Assembly: GCA_009792885.1 (NCBI GenBank)
Contig: WMCF01000006.1
Span: forward strand, 2,169,746-2,233,745
Reading direction: 5' to 3'
From: Eremophila alpestris peregrina
Lineage: Eukaryota > Chordata > Aves > Passeriformes > Alaudidae
Length of the DNA: 64,000 nucleotides
Each line of letters begins with the position of its first letter. The stretch's first letter is position 1. Below the pieces are notes generated by a model that worked only from the letters and a program-made list of their open reading frames with translations, did not search any database and was not told where the DNA came from. Shown here in pieces: positions 46,451-59,115 of this stretch. The position numbers were made by a program, and so were the translations under genes.

Positions 46451-49400
46451 CTAATCTTTCATGACCATGTATTTGGATAGATTGACATTTCAGCTGCTAT
46501 TTATATTTCATGGCTCACTGTGACATTTTGAATAGACACTCTGGTAGTGCATACACAGAAGAGTTGTACTTCTTCAGGTTTTTGATCATAATTTATGTAT
46601 ATGCTGGTAATTATCACTTTGAGTATTTGAGAATCTATTTCAAGACAGAATCAACCCTTTCATTAATTTGATGTGTTTTTGCAAACACCGGTTCAGTTTT
46701 GCTGGGGTCTAATGGGAGATCAATTTCTGCTTCAAATGCCTACCTCATCTAAAAATGTCCCTTATTTTCTAGAATAATATCTTTAATCCTCTATGTTTCT
46801 GAGATTAAAGCTGAAGTCTTCACTGGTACTTAACATCTAGAGAAGGTAGCGAATTTGGGACTTCGTCCTGAGTTTTGATTAGTATTTTTTGAGGCTTTTC
46901 TTGTTTAAAAAATGACTGCCTCATAAATATTCTGTTTCCTACAAACCAATATTTACATCTACATTCTGAAATTAAATTACTCCTTTCAAATAACATGCAT
47001 GAGTTACAGATCAATAACTTACCCATGTATCTTTCCCATCATGAAGATTCTACAGAGTATTAAAGAAAGTATTTATGAAGTTGTGGTTCAATCAGTTTAC
47101 AAATCCTTGGAACTAATAAGCACATTTTTGCATTTAAGGACCCATTTAATGTGAGTTTCTTATTGTGGTCTTGATTTCCAAGGATTATCCTTTAAAACTA
47201 ATATAATTATGTATCGTATATCATTAACTGTTAACATTCATCAAAATTTAGTAAGTACACTTAATAACATGAAATTATAGTAGAAAAATACTGATTTTTT
47301 TATAAATACTTAGACCACTGTGTAATTAAATTTCACTGTTTTCATTGTAAAATGTATACGTGGATGGTCATACTGTATCCAGGTAGCTCACACATATATA
47401 ACAGCAGTATGGCTAAGATTCAGCTCAAATATGCAAAACCAAAGACTAAAAACCTGGCTTGAATCATCAAATTGTATAAAAGATTACAATTGAACAACCA
47501 ACTTTCTTTTCTCTGGACATGCTTAATGCACCTTTTCTTTAACTTTCTGGTTTCTTAGAAGCAGTAAGCTAAAAGTGAAGATGTTGACTTTAATAGAAAG
47601 GTATTACTATTAAATTGCAACTCTTGCTTGAGTTCCAACAGAAGACAGTAATGAATTAAAAAATAATTTTTTGGGAAGTACCCTACTGCTACTTCTATCT
47701 GCTTTCCTTTTTCCGGTGTATGACTGGTTCTTACTTTCTGTCTCCCTATGCATATTAGAGCTTCCCTCTGTATTTCCACATCATCTGATTCTTGTGCACC
47801 CTTTCATGATATTTACTGCATGATCTCCCTTATCTCATCCTCTGCCCTGAACTTTGAGACAGGGAATTTAGCTTTCTTAACTGGGGAATTGAAAGGCAGC
47901 ATGTGCCTCTCCAGGCAGAATAATCAGAACATTTGTGTATCCTTGCTATCTCAGAGCCTGTGCCTAAGTAACAGAGTTCAGGCACACTGTCTCACCACCT
48001 ACCCACTGGACTGTGTCTGCAGGTGGCAGGTATAGTTCCAGAAGCTTTGCATGCTACATAATTAAGTCCTGGATAGACCATGGACATGATCTTTTGGAAC
48101 TGTGATTAATTATAGTTCTGTTGCTGTTATTATAACTTATACTTGCAAGATCCAGCTCAAATGTTGAATTGATATCTTTTTACTGAAATGTTTCCTGATT
48201 TAATATAGAATTTGTTGTTAAAGCAAACTGAAGTGTATTCAAAAGAAAGTTGTTTCTGTAAGTATTTCATCACATTGTTTTCTTTTCACTTTCACGGGTA
48301 AATTCACAATTAAACAGCTTTAGTGCATTCTATTACACAGACCAGAATGGTCACCAGTCTGTCCTGTAGAACATCTTGCATGCTATATAGTCATGAATGT
48401 TTGTTACACTGCCAATTAATTAGTAATGATAATATTTAACAAAGGATGATTTTTCCAGCTGGAAGCAAAGTTATTCCCTATTCCCTATCCTCCCTATCAC
48501 CACAACCATAATGTCCCTCGAGCCAGTATCATGAGATCTTTATCATCTCAAAGTGATGCTAAAAATAAGCAGATGGGAAATCATTTTAGTATCTTATCTG
48601 GAGGATAGCATCTCCCAGTAGTGCTACTGCCCTCCTAATATTGGACCTTGGCATCAACACTGCAGAAACACAGCCCCAGTAGGCAACACTTTCTGTATGC
48701 CCTCATTAGAGGTCTTTTGTTTGCCTCCTTTATTCAGAGTTTCATCATGACAACTGAAAGTGACATTTCAAAAGCTAAGAGGATTTTACATAACAGGACC
48801 CCTTTTGTCATTCTTCATTTCCTTTCAGTTCAAGCATGTTTGTTACATTTTCATTATGTAGGAGATCATGCAGCATGTCAGCACACAAAGTCTCTTCCTT
48901 CCTGCTGGCAAGGTACATGAAGAGTAAGTCTCAAGGCCAGAGAGTTATTCTTGCACAGAATACAGAAATGCCTTTTATTAAAGGGAGGCTAACAGCTTAT
49001 GCCAAAAAACTAGTTTGACATGGACAGAGGAAGTAACTAAACAAAAGCTTATGAATTTTTTTCATATAAAATGTTCTTTGTGACAAAAATGCAACAATGC
49101 AATGATGTAGAGAAGATGCAAAAGACAGGTAAATGACTACTTACACTAGCACAAAAGACCTACAATTATAATAGAAGTTTGGGGGTCATGTCTCATCCAT
49201 CAGCTCTTAAACAGGTTTAAAAAAGGTCACTTTGATGTGATCAGAGCATGGAGAAAATTTTGGGAAAATACTTCTGAGAAGAAGATTATTAGGCTTCTGC
49301 ATTTCTTTATGATTTAAAGACCTCCATGACCACCAGTCTGATGATCTAACAGGACTAAAAATGGGCAGCACATGGAAGTGCTGAACTAACTGAAGCCCTG

Positions 49401-49752
49401 CTGAGAGTCTTGTGGGATCTGCTTTGTCCTTGCTCCAGTTGTGAATTCTTTTCTGTTCTTCTGCTTCTTCTTCACTAGGAAAAAAGAAAAGTCTGACTGT
49501 TTAACCAGCAGCACGGGAGTAGATGGATTCTGTCTCACTATAAGAAACAAGCTCTGAGTGTCTCAGACTGAGAGATATAGAGGATGAACCAATGGATAAA
49601 AGCAAAATCTGTTGCCAGCCTGTTGTCAAGGCCCTGATAGACTTGAAGAAATAAACATAAGCATGTATGTCCTTCCATGTCTTCTATATTTCTTTTTACC
49701 CCTCATTTTCTCTTTGAATATGCCTTTGACTCTCTTACCAAATAGGAAAAAT
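46451..49752. other. Unique AT-rich noncoding DNA
   Basis: No gene, exon or mobile element can be supported in about 3.3 kb. Open frames up to 95 codons (47748-48035, 48648-48920) have no recognisable domain and no splice or initiation context that I can defend. Confidence 0.55.
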
Positions 49753-49757
49753 GAACC
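49753..49757 (+). repeat. Target-site duplication, left copy (GAACC)
   Basis: Five bases repeated exactly at 50379-50383, bracketing a TG...CA element. Confidence 0.6.
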
Positions 49758-49868
49758 TGTTGGAGTTATCTCTTCTGAGATTAACCCCAACAATGTAAAA
49801 TCTTTCTTCTCACCGGCCCATGCTTGAAAGAAGGAGTTGGAGAACGTCTGGGTTGCAAACTGCAGATG

Positions 49869-49874
49869 TTTATT
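49869..49874 (-). promoter_or_regulatory. AATAAA polyadenylation signal of the LTR
   Basis: A canonical hexamer on the minus strand, about 95 bases downstream of the TATA-like box of the same LTR. Current use is unknown. Confidence 0.55.
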
Positions 49875-49965
49875 TTATATCTTATCTCTAAGTTCTTTCT
49901 TGTCCAGCGTGATGTTCACAGGCAGCTGCAAAGATGGATTCTCCCCCGCCCATGACAGCACCTGA

Positions 49966-49975
49966 ACTTTTATAA
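49966..49975 (-). promoter_or_regulatory. TATA-like box of the LTR promoter
   Basis: Reads ATTATAAAAG on the minus strand in the position expected for a retroviral core promoter, upstream of the AATAAA signal. Activity cannot be judged from sequence. Confidence 0.5.
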
Positions 49976-50378
49976 TCTAAATTACGTTAACATTGTTTTT
50001 CTCTAAACACCAATAACTAAAACCCATGTCATGCAGTGAAATTTTACCTTTACCAATCCTAAGAACCCAACACCCTTTGCAAAGAGGAAGAGAAGGACAG
50101 GAAAATGTGACTTTATCACATTGATCTGCCACCATATTTGCCCTATTCATGTCTATGTAATAAAATATAAAACTACTTCTACACACCCAGTGACATAACA
50201 AAAATCACACAAATCAAACCCTTGTGACCTCCAAATCCTCAGACAACCCTGACAGTGCTTTTTCCACGGGCTGAGACCAAAAACCTCACTGTTTCAGGCA
50301 CAGGCCAGGGAGCATCAGCCCCCCTGTCCAGACTCCTGCCCATCCAGGAGAACCAGAGAGATACTCTGGTTCGCCACA

Positions 50379-50383
50379 GAACC
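50379..50383 (+). repeat. Target-site duplication, right copy (GAACC)
   Basis: Exact repeat of 49753-49757, immediately after the LTR end. Confidence 0.6.
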
Positions 50384-50537
50384 TAAGTACCAGAACTATC
50401 ATAATCCTACCTGATACAAGGATAGAAATTATAACACAAATCCTCAATTTCTACAGGGAATTTTGATATACATTTTATTTGTTGCAGTCTTGAGTTGCAA
50501 GATGTAACCAAAAAAAGTATGTATTCTATTCACCATC

Positions 50538-51240
50538 TGTTGGAATTGGTTGGGTAGGTATTTTCTTTATCTCTTCTAACTCTGAGAAGGAGGGGGAGGG
50601 GTTAATGACTCAGCTATTAAAACCAGGTGGAGCAGTGTTCTTTATCTCTTACAGACCCATCTTCCCTCCAGGGAGATATCTGCTGTTAATAGGTCCATTT
50701 AAGGCTCACTGCATGACTAAAAGAATTATATCATCCCATTGTGAGATGCTCCAGCCAGTGGGAAGAGCCAAGCATTCCAACCAGGATAAAAACCAGGGAC
50801 TCAACTCACAACACCAGGACAGCTGGTTTTTCCACTGGATTTCCAGAGAGAGACCGTACCCTTCTCATCACCACTGGACCCTTGGAAGGAAATTACACTC
50901 TTCTACATGATCATCTCTGCTCCAACAAAGCCATATCTGTCATACCAGGAGGACATAACTGCACTGCTGCCAGCACCCTGACCAACAGGGTACCAGGTCG
51001 TATTCTGACTCTGTCAGTGTTTTGTTTTTCTGTTTGTGTTTTGTACTACTACATTTTTTTTTTTATATTCTTAGTAAAGAACTGTTATTCCTTTTCCCAC
51101 ATCTTTTTGCCTGAAAGCCTCTTATTTCAAATTTATAATAATTTGGATGGAGAGGGTTTACATTCTCCATTGCAAGGGGGGACTCTGGCCTTTCCCTAGC
51201 AGACACCTGTCTTTCTAAACCAAGACAGTTGCTCTTCACA
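50538..51240 (+). mobile_element. Complete solo LTR, sense orientation
   Basis: A 703-bp element starting TGTTGGAATT and ending CTCTTCACA, flanked by ACCATC (50532-50537) and GCCATC (51241-51246), a 6-bp target duplication with one change. Internal landmarks of a common avian LTR family are in order: 'ccatttaaggctcactgca', 'catcccattg', 'ggataaaaaccagggactca' (TATA-like), 'ccactgga', 'attctgactctgtcagtg', 'agtaaagaactgttattcc', 'tttgcctgaaagcc', 'ggtttacattctcca' and 'gacacctgtctt'. The fragments at 9565-9760 and 11845-12165 are 5' parts of the same family. The window's longest open frame (152 codons, 50741-51199) lies entirely within it and is meaningless. Confidence 0.85.
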
Positions 51241-51544
51241 GCCATCTCAGCATGCTCAATGCAGCCTTCTGATCATTTTCTTTGTCTGAGCTACCTAACA
51301 CATGTGCGCTTACTCTCTAATTTTTCAAACCTTCAATATACAAACATGCTTCCATCTCAACCATAAACCTGAATCTTGTCTGTTTAATGTTGCAGTAAAA
51401 TAGAATCACATTTTTGATACTACAGTCTGCTAATACCTGGGATTACCAGATTACCAGAAATTATATTCCACAAAATAAATCCCTGATCAAAAATAATTTG
51501 TGCCAATTTTCCTTGATGACACTAACGTACTGACCAGGGGATGA

Positions 51545-51847
51545 ATCACAAAATAATAGATCGGTTTGGGTTGGAAAGGACTTGAAAGATCATCTGTTTC
51601 CAGGCACCCCTGCCATTGGCTAGCACTAGATCAGGTTGCTCGATCTTCATCCAACCTGGCTTTGAACATTTCTAGGGATGGGGCATCCACAACTTCCCTG
51701 GGCAACCAGTGCCAGTCTACCACCCTCACAAGTAAATAATTTCTTCCTAATCTAATCTAAAATTAGCCTCTTTCAGTTTAAAGCCATTTCCTCTTGTACT
51801 GTCACTGCCCTCCTAAAAAGTCCCTCTTCAACCTTCTTGAAGGGAAG
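51545..51847 (-). mobile_element. CR1 LINE 3' end, minus orientation
   Basis: 'aatcacaaaataatagatcg', 'ggtttgggttggaaagga', 'gatcaggttgctcgatc', 'catccaacctggctttgaac', 'agggatggggcatccac', 'aacttccctgggcaacc', 'taatttcttcctaat', 'tttcagtttaaagccat' and 'aaaaagtccctcttcaacc' follow the complement of the CR1 3' UTR and ORF2 C-terminal coding sequence in order. It is 5'-truncated. Confidence 0.92.
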
Positions 51848-54111
51848 AGCTAGAGTGAGGAATGTATTTTTTTCCTATCCATTTGATATTTGGGAACATT
51901 CCTTAGTAAGGCATTATTCTTTTTATTGAAACATGTGCTGGGATTTTCCCAGGTTATTTATAAAAATGGTCAGGCAAGTACAACCAGGGCCTGAAGCAAC
52001 TGATTAGAGATCTTACTGCTTAAGGATTTCAGGTTACAAAATCAATTTTGGTGTAAGATAAGTACAAATCTAAATATACACAATATGACCAAAATGTTTT
52101 GTGGTCCCAAACCAAATGCCCTGCAGTTCCTGCTGCAGTCTCTAAATACTATTACCGTTTCCAGGTGATCTTCAGTATCTTTCAGAAAATAGGCAGAAGA
52201 AAGCAGTAGATAAATCTAGCTTGTCACTTTCTATTTTATGTTTTTTGTGTTTTTTTTTTTTTGAGGGGGGGGGTTATTTAGTTATTTTTTTTTATTTTAC
52301 TTTATTTTTTAGTAGTTAAGTCCAAGTCAGCCATCAAACTCATATTAATGCTGGCTAACAAAACTGTAATTATCCAGGTAACACATCTTTGTTTTCTTCC
52401 AATTAAATAGAACACACTCAGTATTCTCACTTTTCATTCAGAGTTTCACAATGATGAGAGATATTTTCTATTTGAAATTTAAGCATTGGGACATGGATAG
52501 CTAGTGAAGAAGGTTGGATCTCATTTAAAGAAAAGGGCTGAGGTCTTTCAATGGACTAGTTATTAAACTATATATTTTCAAATATATCCCAAAATCTCAA
52601 ACAGGCAAACAAACAGCAAAGTAAGATAGGAAGCATTGGGTTTTTTTTATAAGATAGCTATGTATTGTAAAATATATTATTAAAAAATAACAAGTATCTA
52701 TTATCAATATTATATATATATATAATAGATATATTTTTAAGACTGGTCATTGAAAAAAAAATTAATCCTTTCATGAACATGAAACAAAAATCAAGACCTT
52801 ATAAAACATATTCTCCTCTCTTCACCTTCTTTTTTTTGTAAATAATGAATTTTTTTTAAGTTGCTGGTAATCTATGTTTCTCTTTTGCTTCCTTCACTGA
52901 TTGCCTTACTATGGAAATTATCTCTTTCTCATTCTAATTAAGTCTTCTAACATCTCTTTTAACAGATCTGATTTATGTGGTATATTTAAAGAACTTAAAA
53001 ATTTGGAAATAGTTGTTTGAAACACAGCGTGTCATTATATATTGCTCATACACAATTGTGCTTTTACCTCAATATTTTTTGCCTTAAAAAGGTTGTTTTT
53101 CACTCAGACTGAGCTACATCAGTTTAGATTCCTCCTCAGATTCTCTCTGAACCCAGTTTCTTTTTTTTTTCTCAATGTTTCCCTGTTGCATGCTGCTTTT
53201 CCACTCAAGTTTTTTTCTTTAACTGAATCAATATAGGAACAATCTGCTTTACCCTTCAATAACTACTACATTTATAAATACTGAACTACCAAGTCAGAAT
53301 GAGGAGAACTTTTCCTTAATTAATTTTATTAATTATGCTGCTTTCAGTGGTATTTTATTTCTACAACAGTAATATAATTTACCATTGCAAGAGTACTGGC
53401 AACTTAAAGGAACTGCATTTTGTGAAGAGATTTCATTTTATATATAAATTTCTAGGTCTGGAAAAAAACCTCTGGTGGGTTTACAATTCATTCAAATTTC
53501 TTTTTCCATCATCCTTTGTTGCTAATATAGTCTTCAAAGCAATTTATATGCAAATATCTATTGAGAAAAGGGAGAGTGAATGAGGTAAACAGACAAGCTA
53601 CACCACATACATAACAGTATATTTTCTTAAAAGTTCTCCTTTCAGCTAAAACAATAGAAAGAAATAACAGCATCATGTCATTGATGCAGGACCTGTTGCT
53701 CTGTGTCCACATGACTGCATTAGAGAACCAAACAGGGGCCATGAAGGGCTTTTGGGTAGTTGAGCTGTGATATCTTTGTATGTCTGTACAAGTTCTCAAG
53801 CCACCTTTGGTCAGTCCACTTGGTGGCTGTGGTCACCTGCGTGAGCCACGTTGTCCCTACAGCTGCATAGCCCCTAAAGCAGTTAGGTTTTGGGATTAGC
53901 CCATATAATGTGTACTCAGTGCCTGAGCTAGTTCTGATCTAGCTTACCACTGCTGCAATTACTCTTCTGATTGCTGCAGGCTTATGGCTCTTCACTCCTG
54001 TTGAATAAGGTAAAATGCCGAAAAGATTTCTTAGAGTGTGATAAAGGGGAAGATGAACCTCTAAGTTTTGATTCTCAGGAGAAATGTAGAAAAGAGATGA
54101 GAGTGAGGCTT
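51848..54111. other. Unique AT-rich noncoding DNA
   Basis: No gene or mobile element is recognised. It includes a T-rich tract with a G-run at 52238-52310 and a TA-rich inverted repeat at 52696-52730. Confidence 0.5.
52238..52310 (+). repeat. T-rich low-complexity tract with a G9 run
   Basis: Two poly(T) runs flank an uninterrupted run of G. Confidence 0.9.
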
Positions 54112-54260
54112 CGGAATTTCACAGAATCATGGAATATTAATAGCTGGAAGAGACTCATGTAGATCAAGTCCAGTGCTTCAGTGAATGGCCTATAGGGGAT
54201 CAAACCCACAACCCTGGTGTTACTAGCACCGTACAATACCCAGCTGAGCTAATGCACCAA
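54112..54260 (-). mobile_element. tRNA-Ile-derived SINE with a CR1 tail (TguSINE1-like)
   Basis: Read on the minus strand, about 54258-54186 resembles tRNA-Ile: an A-box-like TTAGCTCAGCTGGG near its start, 'ggtgctagtaacaccagggt' through the anticodon arm, and a B-box-like GGGTTTGATCCCC. It is followed on the same strand by about 70 bases of a CR1 3' end finishing in 'ttccatgattctgtgaa'. A tRNA head plus a LINE-derived tail is the structure of a SINE, and this combination (tRNA-Ile plus CR1) is known from passerines. The anticodon position is altered and there is no free 3' end, so this is not a working tRNA gene. RNA polymerase III boxes are recognisable but diverged. Confidence 0.8.
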
Positions 54261-54483
54261 CACATAAAAGTTATTTACACATTTATACCATATCTGGGCA
54301 TATAAGATCAAAATATGCAACTTCATATACTAAAATCAGCTGTGATTCATGAATGAATCAGAAGAAACACTGAACAAATTTCTCAGAAAAAACAAAACTA
54401 AATACAATATACCAAATTTTGTCAGCTTTGAGAACTACAGTCTATACTCAGCTTTTCATATCCTGTTGCTGAATCTGCAATGA

Positions 54484-54593
54484 AAAGGACTAGTCTACTG
54501 TTATATTCTTTTCTCCTTTGCCCAGCTGGAGATGGAAGAGATGGAGCAGCTTTGGTGGGCAGCTGGCATCTGGCCAAGTCCAACCCACAAGGG
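54484..54593 (+). mobile_element. LTR 3'-terminal fragment, sense orientation
   Basis: 'tctactgttatattcttttc', 'ctttgcccagctgg', 'agctttggtgggcagctggc' and 'ccaagtccaacccacaa' match the terminal ~110 bp of the LTR family also represented at 10782-10905 (minus) and 59684-60486 (sense). Only the end survives. A 79-codon open frame here is a shadow. Confidence 0.7.
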
Positions 54594-57500
54594 CACTACA
54601 CTTATATAAGGTCACCCACTTCGCAGATTTTTTTCCTAAAAGGACAACTTTTAAATATTCAATGTGCCTTTAATGTCAGCTTTGCAAGCAGGATGAAAAA
54701 ATTGGTTTGGGTTAGATGAATACAGACCAGCTTAGTTGCCCAGGCTTCCTTACCTGCCTGGCCTTCAGCTTCCAGCCTGAAAGGTTTGACCCAGGTGCTC
54801 CCATTTTCCCAAGTCACAGCATCCACCCCTGTGCAGATGGAAGTCTGAAATACTGTCCACTGCCTACCTTTAAAAACAGGAATTCAATCTGCACATGTGG
54901 TAAGCTGAATTAAGGTCTACTGCTTGTCTTACCTCCATTGACTTTAACAGGAGGTTGCACATGTGCATGTTGGTGGCTACTGCTTCAAGAATCAGAGCTT
55001 TGATCCATTTTGTACTCTGTTAACCTCTGGCTTCTGAAATGTCTGCTTCCCCAAGCAACTTCTTTTTCCTCAGAATCCTACCATCTTCATTCATTTCCAT
55101 AAGTGGTTCCTCCTCCTCCATCTGTCCTCCTGGAACTAATGGTTTGCTAAAATTTTTTTTATTTCAAATCCTTGCGTGATTAGCAGCTCAGAAAAAAAAA
55201 GATGCAGATTTTGCCAGATACATGACATTTTATCACATATCACTTTGATAAAGATTTTTACCACATCTGGCAGTTCAGAATATTCAGGAATATTTCTGCA
55301 GCAATTGAGTGAATTCAGTCCCAATCACACTCAAGCATAAGAAAGCAGTAAGCATGCAGCTCCTGCTCTATTCTTTAGTTAAACATGAAAAGTGTGCATC
55401 TCAATTTCTCTGTAATTAATACCAACTAAAATGATTCAAATAAAGTTAGTGGAACAGATTATTTTTTTCAACAATTATGTATTTAAACATATGTTTTGCC
55501 CCTATAATTTTTTTTAAAGTAAATGTAACATTTTAGGCAAAAGATAAATAAAATCATCATGAAAAACTCAGTTTTAAACAAGTGACATAAGTTGCAGAAC
55601 AAAACCAGTATATCTAAAACATTTTTAATTGTGAATGTAAACATCAGAATAGCTGTTTGCAAATAGAAATATCCCAATGTAAACGTTAAAAGATTTGCCA
55701 CATGAATAGTTCTAAATGCACCAATAATATCATTAGGTGGATCAGAAACTTTCATCTTGCTATCAATCTTTATTAGTTGCAGTTGAGTTCTGGTATTGAA
55801 TCACAGTACATTAATTCAGCTCAGGTCACAGGTATTTACATGCCTGAGCACTTTGTCATGTAGATAGATTAATCCACTTGCAAAAATTCAAAAACATGCT
55901 TATAGGAGAATTTAAAAAAAACCTAACCATTTTACATCACACATTGTAGGCACAAATTACTTTATAAACTACTGCAGGCTCCGGGCTACTATAATATTTT
56001 CTATTTATCATTTTCTAATAAATGTATATATGACACAGCTAATAACAAGAAAGGCAATCAGCAACCCTTCCCAAAATTTCACATTTTTAGAATACAAAAA
56101 AAAAAGTATAGACTGACATTTGGAAAAGAAAGATTTTGGCAGAAGACTGCTTCAGGAAGGAAACACAAATACATACACCTGTCATCCTGTTACTGTGTTG
56201 GAAGTCAGAACCGTGTAAGTCATTGGCTGACTGAAAGTTTTACATATTTATTTCCTGGACTCATTGTTTCTGTTCAATAGCTACTCCCAGTACCTGAAAA
56301 CAAATATCACCTTCACTAGACATGGAAACAAATGTCACCTTCATTAGTCTTTCCTCAGGGTTACAGTCCTCTTAGCACTGAACAGGCTGCTTCTGTTCTG
56401 GTTTCACAGTACTGAGATCCACACATAACAATATTGCCTAAGAGCCTCCACACCATTATGGGTTAGCAGAAAAGACTGATCACTCCAAATTAAATATTGA
56501 AGGTGGATTTTTTTAAAAATTGAATTAATATAAAAATATATTTCAATGCATTATTCATTCAGTAAGAAACTTTGGGTGACGGTATATTACTTTGGTTTTT
56601 ACGCTATCCATCCAAGGTATACACAATGCCTGTTTTTATTTTAAGTCAGTAAAATATTTTATTGACACATGAATACCATAGATAAAGAAAATATGACCTG
56701 TACAATTTTGCTGGTAGTATGAAACCATTTCTTTAAAACCTTTTTGTTTAATGAAGTGGACAGATACAACTTACACTAGATCTCATCAGTGAAATAGCTG
56801 GTTAGTGCATGAACGGAAGACCTCCAAGTGAAGGGCACAACAGCTGAGATCCTGGCCCAGAAGAGGAACAGATACCGAGTGAAGATTTAATCTGGCCAGC
56901 TTTCTCCAAAGTTACCACTGTCTTTGTGATAAAAAAATAGGGAAAATAACTTCCCAAACAACTGTTTTATTAGCAAAGAAGTTTTTACAAAACCTGATCA
57001 ATTCTAATGACACTGTATTAGATTGTTTTCTCAGTAGTTGCAAGCTGTCCTCACATACTCGAATTAACCTTTTTTAATCATACTCTCATTTTTCTCCTTT
57101 TTCTAAACAGCTGTCTTACAGAATTGTCATGCATACAGTTTGTCTTCTATCTGCATTTTGTCTGCAATTAATGTCTTCCTGTCTGTCATCTGTCTGTTCA
57201 TTCCCTTCAGCATCTGTGCAAATAAAGGTACAGTTTCCCATCTGATGATACAGTAAGAAGGTAAATCCAGCCAATTTTCTTACTTCCAACAACAATCAGT
57301 ACAAGCTCAAGAAGGATCTTTTAGTAGGAATCTCCTGTATATAAATATCTCTCTTTGGGGATACACGTTCTGATAATGTATCAGAAATGAAAATGCTTTT
57401 TTCAAACTTTAATATCACCAGTCTAAATCTAAATTTGGAGCAGAGCAGCAACCAGGTGATCAGCTGTATAATACTGTAGGTGATGTGGCTTTAGTGTGCA

Positions 57501-58595
57501 TCGCTTCATTCTGCTAACAAAATCCAGCATTTTATAGGAGATCACTGTACTTCCAAAGGCTTGAGAAAACTGAGCAACTGTTTCAGCCTCTGATGAAATC
57601 ACTAAGGTCAGTGACTTTCAGACCAGAAGTCCATTGAAGAGAGTGACAACAGCTCTGTAATCAAAAGGAGAATGATCAGGTTTGTAATCAAAATATTGGA
57701 AAGTCAGGGAAATAGGAAGGATATCTCTAAGAAGCAAAGCCTGAGTAAAAGTGGATTAGTGACACATATAAACAAAATCTCCTCAGACCCATGAAAAGTA
57801 GTAAATCTGAAACATTCTTTTTCAAACATACTATTTGCAAAGTTACTCCAGAAAATGGGAGCTATTTTATGGCTCTTTGGTCTTGGCTCCTCTTTTGAAA
57901 TGCAAAGTGCTTCATAAGCATTGCTTGAGTGTGTTTGTGCAAAAAACTGCTTTCTTGCAATTCTTACCAACACAATGAAAGTCTGTTCAGAAAATTTGTT
58001 ATCCAAATTAGACAATATTATGGTCCATGCGTTTTCCTTTGCTTTGTTTCTCTGTTGTTTTGGATTGTTGGTTTTGCTTTATTGTTGGTTCTGTTTTGAG
58101 AAAAAGCAAATGGTATAACAGATATAAGGTATATTGAAAGAAGGTATATCACATTTTTCCTGTTCCTGTTGTACCTGAGAAAGTAGACAGAGTTCCAACC
58201 TTCCTGCTCTGCAGTTTCCATGACATGCTGTAGGTCAGCATACTACAAACATGAACTAGAAAAACAACAAAAAGCCTTTTCTGTTGAAGATGGTTGATAT
58301 TTGTCCATTTTTTGCAATGTCCTAATTGAGAAGTGAATGAAAGGAATGTGCACATTAGGGATGTTAGTTAAACAAATTTTATATGGAATGAATTACATAA
58401 TTAAAATTCTGTGTGTTTAGTATGCTGTTTGCCTTAGCATGAGTAACTTGGCTTGGTGAAGCCTTAGGCTGCAAGCTGTGAACTTACACCTAGATATACT
58501 TTTGGCAGGTATAGATTATAGGAATACATATTCATAGTAACTTTCCTAGTAGCTAGTACAGTGATTTACTTTGTCTTTAGTATGAGAAAAACATT
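54594..58595. other. Unique AT-rich noncoding DNA
   Basis: About 4 kb with no gene or mobile element that I can support. Open frames up to 103 codons (57704-58015, minus) have no recognisable domain. Confidence 0.55.
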
Positions 58596-59115
58596 GATAA
58601 CACACTGATGGTGCAAACAAGACACCAAAACTGCCAGCATAAGCTGTAACTCCACGAGATGAGAACACTGGACAACCTGCCTACACAGACAACTTGAAAG
58701 AATCTACAAGTTGTTAAAAGACCCCAGATCAAAAATCACCATTAAAACAAGAAAAGCATGCAAGGCATGGGAAGAGTGCATGAGGCACAGGTGCAGAATT
58801 CATAAGGGTATCATTGCCTGGGGATGTGTTCTGTGTCCCTCTCTGGAAGGACCCAGCTTGAGCTGACCTGCTGCTGTAGCACTCTACTGAATTGTTTATT
58901 TTTATAAATCCAATGCCTGAGACTCTGCTATGGGAAACCTAAGGTCAAACTCAAAGAAGGAGGGAGCATGCCCATGAGTGTGTGTGCATGTGAGCAAGTA
59001 GTTGTCCCTCTGGAGCCTCCTGCTGTGAAGGGATTCAGTCAAAGTTTCAGGTGCTGTGTGTGTGACTCTGAATAGCATGAGGGTGCTAATGCAGCAGCTT
59101 CTCCTTTAACAGTGA
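58596..59115 (+). repeat. Possible LTR-type repeat, unconfirmed
   Basis: Composition shifts from AT-rich to more balanced. The text 'ctactgaattgtttattttt', 'ataaatccaatgcctgagac' and 'atgggaaacctaaggtcaaa' has the feel of an avian endogenous-retrovirus LTR end and leader. I could not find matched TG/CA ends or a target-site duplication, so this is only a candidate. Confidence 0.25.

Larger units (their letters stand above)
49758..50378 (-). mobile_element. Complete solo LTR, minus orientation (ERVK-like)
   Basis: On the minus strand the element starts TGTGGCGAACCAGAG and ends ATAACTCCAACA, about 621 bp, with GAACC on both sides. In that orientation a TATA-like ATTATAAAAG lies at 49975-49966 and an AATAAA signal at 49874-49869, about 100 bases apart, as expected for the promoter and R region of a retroviral LTR. 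The segment between ('ctgtgaacatcacgctggac', 'agaacttagagataag') is familiar from avian ERVK-type LTRs. No gag, pol or env adjoins it, so it is a solo LTR. A 74-codon minus-strand frame inside is a shadow. Confidence 0.78.

Noticed and set aside
50741..51199. 152-codon open frame, the longest in the window
   Set aside because: It lies wholly within a solo LTR, crosses its TATA-like and polyadenylation regions, and encodes no known domain. It is a chance frame.
54186..54258. Functional tRNA-Ile gene on the minus strand
   Set aside because: The anticodon position is altered, the B box is diverged, and the sequence runs directly into a CR1 tail. It is the head of a SINE.
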